64,000 bases of DNA. Source: Sphagnum magellanicum (taxonomy: Eukaryota > Streptophyta > Sphagnopsida > Sphagnales > Sphagnaceae). Below, piece by piece: positions 36,430 through 49,198 of the stretch. Numbering within the stretch: position 1 is the stretch's first letter; each line of letters starts with the position of its first letter. Position numbers and translations under genes: made by a program. The notes beneath the pieces are model-generated. The model ran no database searches. It saw only the letters and a program-made list of their open reading frames with translations, and had not been told where the DNA came from. The DNA lies in the NCBI GenBank assembly GCA_021904315.1, contig CM038921.1, positions 17,148,590 through 17,212,589 of the forward strand, in the 5' to 3' direction.

Positions 36430-37020
36430 TTTACAATTAGCTTAAGTTTCCATGTTCCATTAGTAGATTGCACTCTTTCCGGTTAACTGCTCTGACTTCA
36501 GTCCCGCAAATTAACTGTACTGATTCCCTTAGTTAACTACAAAAAGTAATTAGTAGTTAGTTAATAGTTCTCTTAGTCAGTAGGTAATTTTAATTACCAC
36601 AAATAGTTACACTGATTTTACCTTTATAGTTAGCTTATAACAACAATGTTTCATTAGCAGAATTGTACTCTTCGCAGTTAAGTGCACTACTCACTCCTGC
36701 AAATTAACTGCACTAATTCCTTTAGTTAAATGCAAAAAGTAATAAACAGTTAGTTGATAGTGTTCTCTTACTTAAAAGTTACTCAAATTAACACGAATGG
36801 TTGTGGTAATTTACCTTTGTAGGTAGCTTAACATCAATGTTTTATTAGTAAATTTGTACTCTTTCCAGTGTACTGCACTACTCGTTCCTGCAAACTAACT
36901 GCAGTACTAACTCCCTTAGTTAACCGCAAAAAAGTAGTAAACAGTTAGTTAATAGTTCTCTTAGCTAATGGGTACTTTAATTACCACAAATAGTTGTGGT
37001 GATTTACCTTATTGTAACCT
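36430..37020. repeat. About 193-bp tandem repeat (3 units) upstream of SAUR
   Basis: Three units share TTAACTGC, CTTAGTTAA, GCAAAAAGTA, GTTAGTTAATAGTTCTCTTA and TTTACCTT. The CAAAAAGTA landmark repeats at 36546, 36739 and 36934 (steps of 193 and 195). The plant MYB-type core TAACTG or its complement recurs at least six times between about 36410 and 36900. The array occupies the near upstream region of the minus-strand SAUR gene and may be part of its promoter. Confidence 0.88.
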
Positions 37021-37139
37021 CAAGATAGATAGGTAACTTGCTAGGACCTAGGGATTAATTGCTGTGGTCACTAGTTCCTAATTACTATTAACTTCTCTTC
37101 TCATTGGCTATTGAGGATTCTTTGTGGTTTGAAAATCTT

Positions 37140-37860
37140 CAATAATTTTTTTGTGAAAAAAATCTGAGATCTTGTGTGTTTTGTTTGGGACGGGTTAAAT
37201 CTTTTGTTAGTTTTAGGATTTTTTTGCTGGATTTTTTTGGTGAAAAAAATCTGAGATCTTGTGTGTTTTGTTTGGGACGGGTTAAATCTTTTGTTAGTTT
37301 TAGGATTTTTTTGCTGGACTTTTTGTGTGAAAAAAATCTGAGATCTTGTGTGTTTTGTTTGGGACGGGTTAAATCTTTTGTTAGTTTTAGGATTGTTTTG
37401 CTGGATATTTTTTGTGTGAAAAAAAGATGAAATCTTGTGTGTTTTGTTTGGGAGGGGTTAAATCTTTTGTTAGTTTTAGGATTGTTTTGCTGGATATTTT
37501 TTGTGTGAAAAAAATTCTGAAATCTTGTGTGTTTTGTTTGGGAGGGGTTAAATCTTTTGTTAGTTTTAGGATTTTTTTGCTGGATATTTTTTTGTGAAAA
37601 AAATTCTGAAATCTTCTGTGTTTTGTTTGGGAGGGGTTAAATCTTTTGTTAGTTTTAGGATTTTTTTGCTGGATTTTTTTTGTGAAAAAATATCTGAAAT
37701 ATTGTGTGTTTTGTTTGGGAGGGGTTAAATCGTTTGTTAGTTTTAGGATTTCTTTGCTGGATTTTTTTTTGTGAAAAAAATTCTGAAATCTTGTGTGTTT
37801 TGTTTGGGAGGGGTTAAATCTTTTGTTAGTTTTAGGATTTTTTTGCTAGATATTTTGGTG
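37140..37860. repeat. 87-89-bp minisatellite, 8 units
   Basis: Eight units built on CTTGTGTGTTTTGTTTGGGA, GGGTTAAATC, TTTTGTTAGTTTTAGGATT and GCTGGAT. The landmark GGGTTAAAT repeats near 37192, 37279, 37366, 37455, 37544, 37633, 37722 and 37811. The first three units say GGGACGGG and the rest GGGAGGGG, so the array has sub-blocks. Because 87 is a multiple of three the plus strand stays open across units, but I see this as a repeat and not a gene. Confidence 0.92.
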
Positions 37861-38064
37861 TTTATACACAATCATGCTGGTTTTTGCAATATTTTGGACT
37901 TTCAAGTATTTAGAGAAATATTGATTTCATTCAGTTTTTTTTTTTTCAGGGCATAAATATTAAAAGGACTCAGATCTTTTGTTATTCACATGTATAGAGA
38001 AAAAAAAAATTCTATTTCAGAGTCTCTTAGATCTTGGATGGGTAATTGTGATCTTTAATGGATG

Positions 38065-38748
38065 AATAAATTAACGCATATTGTCACTTGCTAGCAATTA
38101 TGGGCCACAGTGAACCAGCACGCACGCCATCCACTGGATGCCCATTATTAGTCAGTTGTGGATGAACCTTGACAGAGTTACTAGTTCGTTTCACCTTGGT
38201 AACCAATTCTGTAGGAAATAGGTCTTATATATTAGGTAGATAGGTAGATAGGTAGTAAAATAGGTAACTTCTATGTAAGTAGATGGTTTATACATAGCTA
38301 AGGGCTGTTTTTACTACCTACTTCCAAACAACCTGCTTGTGGGTTGTTAGTAGGTAGGTAGAAAAAAAAAAGCAACTGAGCTAACCACCATGGTTAGCTA
38401 GGGAACTGGAACCCAACAGAAAACTGTTTCCTGACCACTTACCATTCATCCTTCATGGTGCAGTGGTGGGTGCTGGTTCACTGTGGCCGCAATTATGAAC
38501 CAGAAATGCCCCCAACAGCACATTCTGTATCCAAGTGAGTCATTAGGGCAAGGCTGGCAGGCCAAACCATAGGGACAAACTGGAGGCAGAATGCACACTA
38601 GTGGCATCTTGAGTAATAAGATAACGTATATTAGCACTTGCTGGCAATTATGTACCAGAGAATGCACCCTTGGGACACATTCTACATCCCTATTAGTCTC
38701 TAGGGCAAGGCATACAACTAGAGGCAGAATGCACACCAGGGGCACATT
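38065..38748. repeat. Tandem duplication, one copy holding a MITE
   Basis: Unit A (38065-38614) and unit B (38615-38748) share AATAA-ATAACG, CACTTGCT-GCAATTATG, ACACATTCT, TAGGGCAAGG and GAGGCAGAATGCACAC. Without the 386-bp insertion and one target copy, unit A is close to unit B in length. Confidence 0.85.
38103..38488. mobile_element. 386-bp Mutator-like MITE
   Basis: Perfect 19-bp terminal inverted repeats: GGCCACAGTGAACCAGCAC at the left end and its inverse at the right end. A perfect 9-bp duplication, GCAATTATG, flanks it (38094-38102 and 38489-38497). Terminal inverted repeats with a 9-bp duplication are the hallmark of Mutator-like (MULE) elements. The interior has no ORF but carries a foldback around CTACCTACTTCC...GTAGGTAGGTAG (38314-38361). 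The adjacent duplicate at 38640-38660 keeps the uninterrupted target site. Confidence 0.92.
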
Positions 38749-39775
38749 CCCTTTTGAAAAGGACCACATGTAGGTAGGCAATGCCAGCAAATTTGTCATA
38801 GGTAGTAGGAAATGACAGAATCAGCCAATTCTCTCATTCAAAACTCCTAAACTCTTGCATAATAACCCGGTATGGTTCTTTACAGTAGGCAATTAATAGT
38901 TACTAATTTCAGTGATGAGAAATTTCAAGGGGCTAGTATATGCGACAATTGATTTTGCATAATCCTTTGTATATTCATCTATGGACAATTTCAAAGAGAA
39001 TTCATACCTACCTCATTTCCAACCCTAATTATCTTATTTCTTTCCTAATAATCAACTCTTATCCTTACAGTTATCTCCCTCTTTTCCTAATAACTACCAC
39101 ATTACTTTTCCCTATCCACCAACATGGATATGAAAAGAAACATTAACATGTGCCTCTTTATGTCCATGATATTTATATAAATCAAATTAAATTTGACATT
39201 GACATACATAATCATGAACTATTGAAAACCATATGGGAACATAAGAAGAAAAAAATTTGATCATTACTAGAAGTGTGTAGTAGTGTGGAACCTAAGTTAC
39301 ATTTGCAAATATTAGTGTTTTCTATGCTCAATGTGTCATAACTTGTGGACAATGGATATAACTCCTAATCATTTATCAAACAACTATGTACTATGACTAA
39401 ACCTTACTTTGTTTATGAATATGAAATTCAATTTATTACAATCCAAAAATAATTATACTTTTCAATTTATCATGTTTATGGGCGGGGCAAGTGCTTAAGG
39501 AAACAATTAATATTTTATATTGAATGTGATAAGCTCAAGAGTCAAGTAAAAGCCTAAACTAAGTGTGTAAGCCTAATATGTACATGGACTTGGTGTAAGT
39601 CTAAATTACGCACCAATGACATTAGCTAAGGTAGAAGTATCTGATATCATTAAAGGACCTTAAACTAATTCCTACTATGGACCTTACAACTATTCAAACT
39701 ATTTGACTAACTACAATAAAATATAGTTTCAACTTATAGCTAACTAAGTTGAGTTAGATTTACCTTCCTCATATC
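38749..39775. other. No supported gene
   Basis: AT-rich intergenic DNA with a pyrimidine-rich stretch around 39000-39120. Confidence 0.5.
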
Positions 39776-40633
39776 TACATCTCAAATTTTGTATGCAATG
39801 AGTGAATAATGAAAATCATGTGAAATTTATTCATTCATAGGTTCATATATTTCACACATGAATATCATGCATTAAAAACATGTTTAACACATGGACAATT
39901 GTGTTAATGATTGAAATGTGAACCTAGGAACAAATGGATGTCATATGAATTTCGCATATTTTACAAATCTATGTGTCAAAAGGTGCAAGCAAGGTAAAGT
40001 AAATAGTTCACACAGCTTAATGTCAAAACAATTACATGTAGACATGAAAAAGTTTTAATGTATTGAAGGTAAAAAAAAATTATAGAATAATTAACATGAT
40101 GATAATCTTTCATTTTATATTCAAAATGTTGAAAAACCCCATTTTGAAAGTAGGATTAAATAGAACTTTTTAAAATGTTTCTACTTGCACAAAATGTTCA
40201 ATCTTACAAAATGGGTTACATGTAGATGAAATATTAAGTTTTTTTAAATTTCAACTTAGTGGAGCCCTAAAAGATACTTATGTATTATCCAATTATGGAT
40301 GTTATAATCACAATATATCGAATTATTAATATGAAGTAGATTTGAACACTATTTTGAATTAATTTCAAATGTACTTTCAACTTACTTTTATGATACCAAA
40401 GTTGTTCAAACTTTGTATTCAATTTTTTATAAACTAAATGCAATGACCTATGGTTTTATATTTCTATTTCAAAATATTTTGAATCTACTTTCTCGAGTCC
40501 ATATCCAATTTAAAACTAAAACACATGTGATTTCAATGCACAATATCAGTGCCTAAAACATACAAATTAGGAATGAATGAATTTTGCACAATTTTCATTA
40601 TTAAGTTGTGCAGTGTCAAATTTGTGATGTAAG
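39776..40633. mobile_element. Long-arm inverted-repeat element, copy 1
   Basis: The left arm (about 39776-39900: CATCTCAAATTTTG, AATAATGAAAATCATGTG, TTCATTCATAGG) is matched in reverse complement by the right arm (about 40505-40633: GAATGAATGAATTTTGCAC, AATTTTCATTATT, CAAATTTGTGATG). Core sequence near 39900-39985 matches copy 2 at 42753; about 0.5 kb of unrelated sequence separates it from the right arm and may be a later insertion. No ORF. Confidence 0.7.
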
Positions 40634-42752
40634 TCTACTTACCTACTTACTTCTTTACCTCCTATGTACCTACTTCCTACCTCTTCTACCTATTTATCAT
40701 TTTACAAGTTACTTACCAATTTACGTCTAGCATACAAACCAATTACTTAATTTTTTAACATACCAACATAAATGATGATATGAAATAAAAAACTTGACAA
40801 AAATAGTCACATTTTGAAAGTGTAGTCCATTCGTAAAGATTTGGTTTATTATTGTGAAGGTAAAAGGTTTAATTATTTATACTTATAACATATGTGCATG
40901 TTGAAATGACTAGGGTAGGTAGGCTAAACTAAAGTAATTAAGTTGGCTAGGTTAAGTAATTTAAACTAGGTAGGTTAAATTAAGCTAAGCTTACCACCTA
41001 CCTACCTAAAATATGTATTTTTAATAATAATATTTTTTAAAATAATTTCAAATTAGGTAGAAATTCACCCAATCAAATGGTCCATTACTACCTACTAGTC
41101 AAAATGAAAAGTCAAATAATCTCCTACTCTACCAATCAAAAAGACCACCCCAATCATAACAATAGGTCCAAATCAACTTATCCAAATTGACAAGGTGGTC
41201 TTTTTTATGCCTATCATTTTGGGTTTTTTTAACTAAAACATCCAATAAAAAACATTTTTAGTAATAGTTTATTGAAATGCCAAGAATTTGATGAAAATTG
41301 GTTCCACACATGCCACTTTCGATACCTACCAAAAGCCTCCATAAATTTTCATCTCCAAATGAACTAAAATCCCCACACACATAGGCCTCCTTTCTAAAAC
41401 TCCAATGGTGTAAATAGTACCCAAACCCAACCCCATATGTGGAAGATATGTAGAAATTTTCTAAAAACAATCTCAATTAATTCCAAAATGGAATTTTAAT
41501 TTTTTTTAAATTTCCAATCATATTTTCAAAATATCTATAATTTTTTTTCATTTATCATTTTTATGTCCAATCATTAAACCCTATTGGCTAACTAATGAAA
41601 ATGAAAAAAATGGATGAAAAATCCAAAAAATCAATAATCAATAATCAAAAATTGGAAAAATCTGAAAAAGAAAATTTTAATTTTAATTTTAATTTTTAAA
41701 AAACACATGGCATGTTTGGATTAGTCTTGAACTTACCATTTAGGTTATGAAAAATGATTTTACAATTTAATTTAAAAAGATAATTTAACTAGGTTCAAAG
41801 AAGGTCAAGATTGGAATCCTGCCCCTCTTTTATTTCAAATTTATGCTTAAGCTTTTGAACCTCCAATGAAGCCCAAACTTTGAAAATTCAAGAAAAAATG
41901 AAAAGTTGATGGCTATGAAAGAACTCAATGTTCCCAATGCCATCCCTCCTTTTTATGCACTTGCCCTTCCCCCACCCCTTTATCTTTGTTTGCAACTACA
42001 ATTGTTATTGCAATAACTCATAATGTAAACCACAATGAGAAGGTGGAGCCTCCCCACCTGCTCTTCTTCCCAACTCTTGCCAATGATAACAATTACAATG
42101 ATGGTGGTGGTGTGGTGTAGTTCTTACTATCAACTAATATTAATACGAATGCTCCCATTCCATGTGAACAACACCCTACTTGAAGAAAAGAAGGGAGAGA
42201 ATATAAAAAGACAAAAGACTAGAGGGATGGGCCCCATGTGGCAAAGGTAAGTACCTCCTCCCTTGGTTTTTTTTTTATTATTATTCACATCTCATGCACA
42301 CTCTAGATACCTAGGCCTAGTTGGGGTTCAACTCCCCAAGGAATGTTCACACAATGAAAAAAAACACAACTAAAGATAAATGACAAACAACAAATCCATG
42401 GCACTTGGTGCATAGAATCTTGTGTAAACATTACACAAAAATAATGTTTAACAAAAATGAGCCTTGGTGTAACACAAAACTAGTTTAGACTTTTGGTCAT
42501 TCAAAATATGATTATGTACAAGCAAGCAAGACTCCAAGCTTAAAACATGAAGAAAAACCACTCAACAATCAAATGCAAAAACAACACCTTGCATTAAGAT
42601 TAAAAATTTGCAAGAAACAACCTTGTGTGTCTTGATACCTCAAATCCCCAAAAGTGATTCGGGAACACACAACTTGGGATCATCCCAAACACAAAATAAC
42701 TTGAACCATGTTCACACTTAAACAAGTTCTACTTGCTAAAACGTAATCAACT
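40634..42752. other. No supported gene
   Basis: AT-rich DNA with TAGG-type tracts at 40640-40690 and 40915-41005. Small ORFs at 41258-41476 and 42035-42250 lack features. Confidence 0.5.
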
Positions 42753-43053
42753 CATCACAAATTTAACATGCAACGAATTAATAATGAAAATCATGCAAAG
42801 TTCATTCATTCATAGGTTTGTACATTTTACACACAAATATCTTACATTGAAAACACGTTTGACTCACAAATAAATGTGTTAATGGAATAAATATGAATGA
42901 AAAAATGTCATCTGAATCTCATAGTTTCCTATAAATTTGTGTGTCAAATGTGTTTTCAATGCACAGTATCAATGTGTGAAACATATGAATTATGAATGAA
43001 TGAATTTTGCATGATTTTCCATTACTAAATCATGAGATACTAAATTTGTGATG
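42753..43053. mobile_element. Long-arm foldback MITE, copy 2
   Basis: About 300 bp that is nearly one hairpin. The left arm (CATCACAAATTTAACATGC, AATAATGAAAATCATGC, TTCATTCATTCATAGG) pairs with the right arm (GAATGAATGAATTTTGCATG, ATTTTCCATTA, TAAATTTGTGATG). It shares arms and core with copy 1 at 39776-40633. No target duplication could be fixed. Such elements are non-autonomous, and long hairpin transcripts of this type can feed small-RNA pathways. Confidence 0.8.
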
Positions 43054-45619
43054 TTACATTAACCCAACATAACATTAACCTAATTAAGATTTAACTAGGT
43101 AATTAAACTAACATTCATGATGGTCAATGTGTGAATTGAATTCCAAAAAAACTAACATATGATAAACAAAAATTGTTTAACTTAATCTTTGTTAATTGAT
43201 AAATGAGAATTTTTGGCCACTTGGAGTTTGTAGCAATACTAATACATTGAAGCAAAACTTGTTTGATATGGCATGATTGAAACTCATTATAATATAGGTT
43301 AAACCCTAGAAAATGTTGTTTAAAGTGGTCATTATAATGAACCAATGTTTTTTTATAAATACAAAATGTAATCATATTAACATGTACCAAATCAATAATC
43401 ATAACCAATACTTAATTCTTTGAATTTTGTGTTGTAAAAGAAATAAAAAATTATAAATAGAATTTTTTTTATAAAATGTTATTTTGAATACATTATGTAC
43501 ATATCATAACAAATTGGGATCAATTTAATGAATAAAAAATACACAAGTGGGTGCAAGTACAAACAAAGGAACCAATAGGATTATTTTACAAAATAATTGT
43601 GACTCTTTTTAAGTATTTTTTCACTTTTTCATACGAAAGAATTTTTGAATGAAATCTTTTGCAATTTGTTATTAAAAATACATGTAGTTGCCCAAATATA
43701 TCACATGTTTTGTGTTAATTTTTTGTTGAATAAATATGAATTTTTCAAAATGCATGTAGATTTTGCCAAATTTTGCATTTCATCTTGAAAATTTATTATA
43801 ATTTTCAATCATATCAAAATATGCTAACTACTTTAGGTTTTGCTTCTTATATCATAAACTACAACTTTATTTTGTATGCCATGCACATTGCACCCCATTT
43901 ACATGTGGTAAAAGACTTTTGAAACTTAAAAATTTTGAAAAATACTTTGAATTTCTAAAAATTTCAAATTCCATATCTTTTTAATTGTGAATGCTCTTTG
44001 AATGTGGGTAGTAGGTTATTATCATCTATATTTTTTACTATCAAAATTATTTTATTAAAATAGTCCTTATTTAGTCATTGGTAACATTAACCACAATTTT
44101 ACACAACACCTATTCAAATTCAAATGTTTTTTACTAAAACCAAAACCCAAATTTTAATTTAATAAAATTTTAATTTTAATTCCTCAACATTCATATTAAT
44201 CCTTTAGCACAACTTGGAATAATAAACTTAACTTTAAAGTGTCAAGAAAAAAACATATGTAAAACAATTCATAGTTTTCACCACTATTCGACGTGGTTTT
44301 TAGCTCCTTTAGACATATTCACACCCAATTTACACTTTTAAAGACTTGTAATCACTACTTTAAAACAATTTTAACACTAAAAACACAATTTGAAAAAAAT
44401 TCACATATTTTGGGATTTTTTAAATATATAGCTTAACATAATAGTATTTTTTTAAATTAAAAATTTTAATGTTTTTTGAAAGATGTATTAAAAAAAATTT
44501 AAGAATATTCTTTAAAATAATGAAAAAGAAATGGTCTAAAAGGTCAGGTGTGGCCCCTAATAGCATGGTTGGACCCTACACACATTTTGTTTTTCTTTTT
44601 GGCCATCTCATAAAATCAAATAGTCACATGGTAATTTACATGTGCTTCTTTTACCACTATTGATTTTTTGTTTTATTATTTGGCTTGGTGTTTCATTCCC
44701 AAATTGGGCTTCTTAAGGTGTAGTGTATTGCTGAACAAATCACAATATCAATAAATAATGTAATAGTGTTTTATTTTACTCAAATTGTGTTTGGTAATCA
44801 ACTTTTGTTTCCATTGAAAGATCTAAAAGGGTTCCCTTTGATTACAAGAATTAATTAAGCAATTTTTTCTTTGTAATTATTGTCCCCCTCTACAAGGTGG
44901 TGGATTGTTAGTGATCATAAATTTTACCTTTATTTTTGTCAATATTGTAATATGCCCTAGATGTTAAATTCATATCCTTTATTTATGCACATGATGATTG
45001 TCAACATGTGATTGTGCACTATCATGTTTAAGTCATCTTGTGGTGTATTTTACAAGTTTCTTCTTGTGGTCTGATTACACCACTTGTTCCCTTGATCTTA
45101 TTTGTATGTCTTGTCTAATGATCTTGGTTTTTCAAGTCCAATTGGCTACCCATCAAAGTGTGTCAGATAGGCTACCTTAACATTATACTTACACATGACA
45201 AGTTAAATTCAAGTAAATCATGTTGGATTATATAATTTGCGTTAAAACACAATCAAAAAAGCCACCTAAGTGAGTGGACATTCCTTAAAACTACATTTTT
45301 GGTATGTTTGAAAGATCACAAGTGAAGCATAATAGTTTGGATTGTCATAATGTTTTTTGGAATATTTTCCATTAATTGCAAAGCTTATATGCTCAAATTT
45401 TGACACAAACCAAAAACGTTTTTGCATGTTCAAAGCACTCAAACTTCAAGAGTGAACAATTTTTGTTTATTTCAAATATCTTTTATTCCTACCAAATGTG
45501 CACCATTCCTTCTGAAAATTAGAAAGGATTTTAACATTGATGATTAGAAGGGCAAAAGGACTTCAACTTATGAAAATTATTTATATAACTCATTTAAGCA
45601 CATTTGATTCAAAAGTTTT
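43054..45619. other. No supported gene
   Basis: AT-rich intergenic DNA; ORFs such as 43124-43408 minus and 44998-45180 plus have no recognisable pattern. Confidence 0.5.
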
Positions 45620-45830
45620 GACTCGAAAAATCATGGATTTTGAAAATGTGCCTTTAACAAAAGTTGTTCATATTTATGTGATAGAGGGCATGAATGCATA
45701 ATATACATGATACAAAATTTAAAGTTATAAACTAACACAAAAACAACATATGTCATGTGCAGTCCTTAGAAAAGGACTTTTACCTTAATGCCCTTGGCTC
45801 CTTTAACCATGTTTTCACCCATTAGCAAAC
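45620..45830. repeat. Dispersed repeat, copy A
   Basis: Same-strand similarity to 55375-55636: AAAATCATGGATTTTGAAAA, CCTTTAACAAAAGTT, TTTATGTGATA, GCATGAATGCATAAT, TACATGAT, TGTCATGTGCAGTCC and TTACCTTAATGCCCTT all recur in order with changes. Probably parts of one repeat family; the type is unknown. Confidence 0.7.
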
Positions 45831-47839
45831 ATGGAAGTGGGTAATTTTAATGTTGTCTAAGGAAACTGCATTGCCTTGGAACTTACCACTATAGCATAAT
45901 AAATGTCAAAAACTCATTTGATTGTAACACAAAATATGTTTTCAAAAAACTTGCAAACATGCAAATCGTTACTCCATGTTGGGTTCCTTTGGACATGTCT
46001 AATAAAAGTAATGTCAAGATGGTTAAGTAGTCTTAATGTTGGTTATTTATCCAATGTTTATGCAAAAGTCATGTATTTTTCATTTTGATAGTTGTTTCCC
46101 TATTGAAAAACAATCATTTACATATTTTGTCCTTATAATGTGTCATAATTTATTACTTTAATTAATATGACTATGTTTGAGGTTTGGATTACATAATACT
46201 TGCATATTGATATTATAAAGTTTGGTGGAATTTGTGTTCATTTTATTAGTCTTGAATTCAACCTTGTTATTTTCTATTTTGTTAAGGCAACTAACTCAAC
46301 ATTGTCACAAGGTTTTCTGGCCATTCGAGTTGATTGTGAGGTGGAAAACACAAGTTTGTTATTGATGACTTGTTGTATTTTCATCAAAAACCAAACCACC
46401 ACCTACAAGATCAAACACCCAACTTGAGGTCATAAAAAAAAACACATTAGAATTGAAACCATTCAACATGAAAAGCATAACTAAACTAATTGACCCCAAG
46501 CAATTATAGATAGAACTAGAGCAATATCAAAACCTCCAAGATTGCAATTTTACACGCTAGTTAAAAAAAACCACCTTCAACTCATTCGTGATTGATGCAG
46601 ATTATTTAAACACATACCAATAACAAGCTAATCAATGATCTAAAATTTTTGGTTCATAATTAAGCTACATATTAATCATAACAATTAGGAACAAAAAACC
46701 CCATTTGGGCCACAAATCCAAATTGCCATAAATAATGTTTTAACATCTCCATGATAAACAATGATTGTACACAAATTATAAGATACCATTGAACTTTTTA
46801 AAACCCAACAGTCCAATTTGCAATCTACTAGTTCAATGACATTCAATACTACTAGGGTATTAGCAATCACTAATAATAGACTTTGGGTTTGCTGACAAAT
46901 CAACTTGTGGAATTGAAATCACTAATTTCTTCTTTGGTAAAAGCAAAGCCATGCGCCTTTCATTATTTTTTGTTATTTAATATGCACATGTGTGTGTATA
47001 TTTTTGTCTATTTTTGTTTGTGTGGCTACCTTAATGCAATTTGTTTATGTTGTAGTTACAATCGAATCTTTCATTCAAGAATTTGACTACGAAGTTTCCC
47101 ACGTCTCATGTCATGGATGCCATGAGAATTTGTTGTGCATAATACTAATTTCAAAATGATGTTAATGCCAAGGAAAATTTCAACCATCATTTGATATTGA
47201 TTAAATCACATTTTTGTTTCAAATGACAATTAAACCTTATTAGAAGTTTTAATGCAAATACACCCATAGAAGCAACCAAAATACATCCATCTATTCTAGC
47301 CACAAGTGTTATAGATTTGCAATTCAATGCATTTAGAAATCAAATGCAACCACTACAATGGTGGCCCCATTCCATGTTAATCTTGTAATTCTACTTTGGT
47401 GGATTCTAGATGCTTTTCACATCTTATGACATTCAACATGCCTTGAGTTTTTCAAGTTGGTAGAGAGTACAATAGTATATGTGTTGACGTTGATGGAGGA
47501 TGAAAGAACCTTCTCCAACCTCTTTTTCATAAAATCAAAATTGAGGAACTATTTCATGAATGAGCATACACACTGTTGTGGGGATGTATGTTCAAATTTG
47601 TTACATTTTGAATCCTTTCCCATGTGATGTGTGCTTTAATGATTGGAAGGAGAAAAACCCAAATGAGGATTGAGTTAAAACTTTATTGATGGTAATGGTT
47701 TAAACTTTTATACTCGATGACAACTTTTCTGTATAATTAAACGTAGGTGGTTTTTTTGTAAATGAAATTACAAAGTTTGGTTTCATTCCAATTCCATTTA
47801 GAAATTTTAGGATGTTGCTACCTTGTGGATTGTGGTTGT
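45831..47839. other. No supported gene
   Basis: AT-rich intergenic DNA without recognisable coding or repeat structure. Confidence 0.45.
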
Positions 47840-48350
47840 CTAAGTGTGTTATAGGTTGTGTTTGAATGTCAAAGTGTTTGAGTTTGAATGTTTAAGTCTC
47901 ATATGTGTTTGAACTCATGAGTGCCATTGTGTTTATGTGCATGAATGTTTAAATGCCCTATGTGTTTGAGTTTGAATGTCTAAGTCTCCAAATGCATGTG
48001 TGTTTGGGTTGGAACATTTGAAAGTCTAAGCAATGAGTGCCATGTGTATCAAAGTGTTTATCCATCATGTTTGATTGTCCATTGTTTGAGTGAATCTGTT
48101 ATCCACTATATTTGAGTGTCCACTTTCCATCATCCATTGTCTAAGTCTTGAGATTTGAAAGTTGAGTGTGTGTATGTGTATAATTATTGTATTTAAGTGT
48201 AAGTGTGTGCGTTTGTTTGAATTTGTGTGCATAACTATCATCTATGTGTGTTTGCCTAAGACTACTTATGTTTAATATCTATGTTCATCAATCATTGAGT
48301 CAATATGTACTTGACTCATTGTGTGTGTATGTGTAGAGTGTCCTAATTTC
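47840..48350. repeat. TG-rich degenerate repeat (TGTTTGAGTTTGAATGT)
   Basis: Repeated variants of GTGTTTGAGTTTGAATGTYT, AAGTCTC and GAGTGTCCA over about 500 bp, strongly T/G-biased on the plus strand. No clear fixed period. Confidence 0.65.
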
Positions 48351-49198
48351 TAACTCTTGTTGTGAAACAATCACCTAATGACAAGAAAGGTCTCTTTTCA
48401 CTCACCCCTGACAGATTTTAGCACATACATAGCTCCATAATGCATAATCATATAGCTTTGTAGAACATAAACTCCGTAGCCATGTTTTAGATTTTCCTTT
48501 GTAAATATGGCCAACTTTTATTGCTGTAAATTTGAAAATCTTGCCAAATTGTAATAGAATTTTTTTCTTTGACATAGCCACTTTTCTATTTATTTAAGCT
48601 TTGTTTAGCTAGAATTTCTGCACTCAACATCTGCAATTTCACCAAATATGCACTAGAACTGTATTCGTAAAAGACATCTGATCAGAATTTCAAAAAGGTT
48701 GTGCACTATTGCCATAGTCCATCTAAATTCCTAACTGATTACTTGCCTTTAAATTTATTATTTAAATACACTGAAATGTTTTCAAAAAAAAAGACTAAAC
48801 GCTTTTGGGTGTTTCATGTAATAGTCTATGATTGGCTCAGCCTTGCTAACAAATTAGATGATGAGTTTTGTGGGCTTTTGAGTTTGTTGAGAACATCACT
48901 TATTTTCAAAAGCATACATAGTCCACATTTAGGACAAGACTTATTTGGTGGCAGCATGCTTTTTTTGCTCTCTCCACAGATTATTGGGTAATGACTTGGA
49001 ACTTAGAAATAGAAATTAGTAACATCAAATTTTCATGACAAGTGATATGAATTCCAAGCCTCCAACCCATATTTCTCACTGCAAAGTCCTCTCCATTTCA
49101 GTCATTAGTCCTGAAATTGCCATCAAGGGCACACCCTGTGTGTGATGATCAGGTGGTCCCTTGTTGCAGGACTCCTTTGTGTAAGGGCAGGACTTAAG
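48351..49198. other. No supported gene
   Basis: Intergenic; the ORF at 48701-48991 shows no recognisable family features. Confidence 0.45.

Noticed and set aside
37176..37597. Repeat protein encoded by the 87-bp minisatellite
   Set aside because: The open frame follows from unit length; later 88-89-bp units shift the frame and there is no start context.
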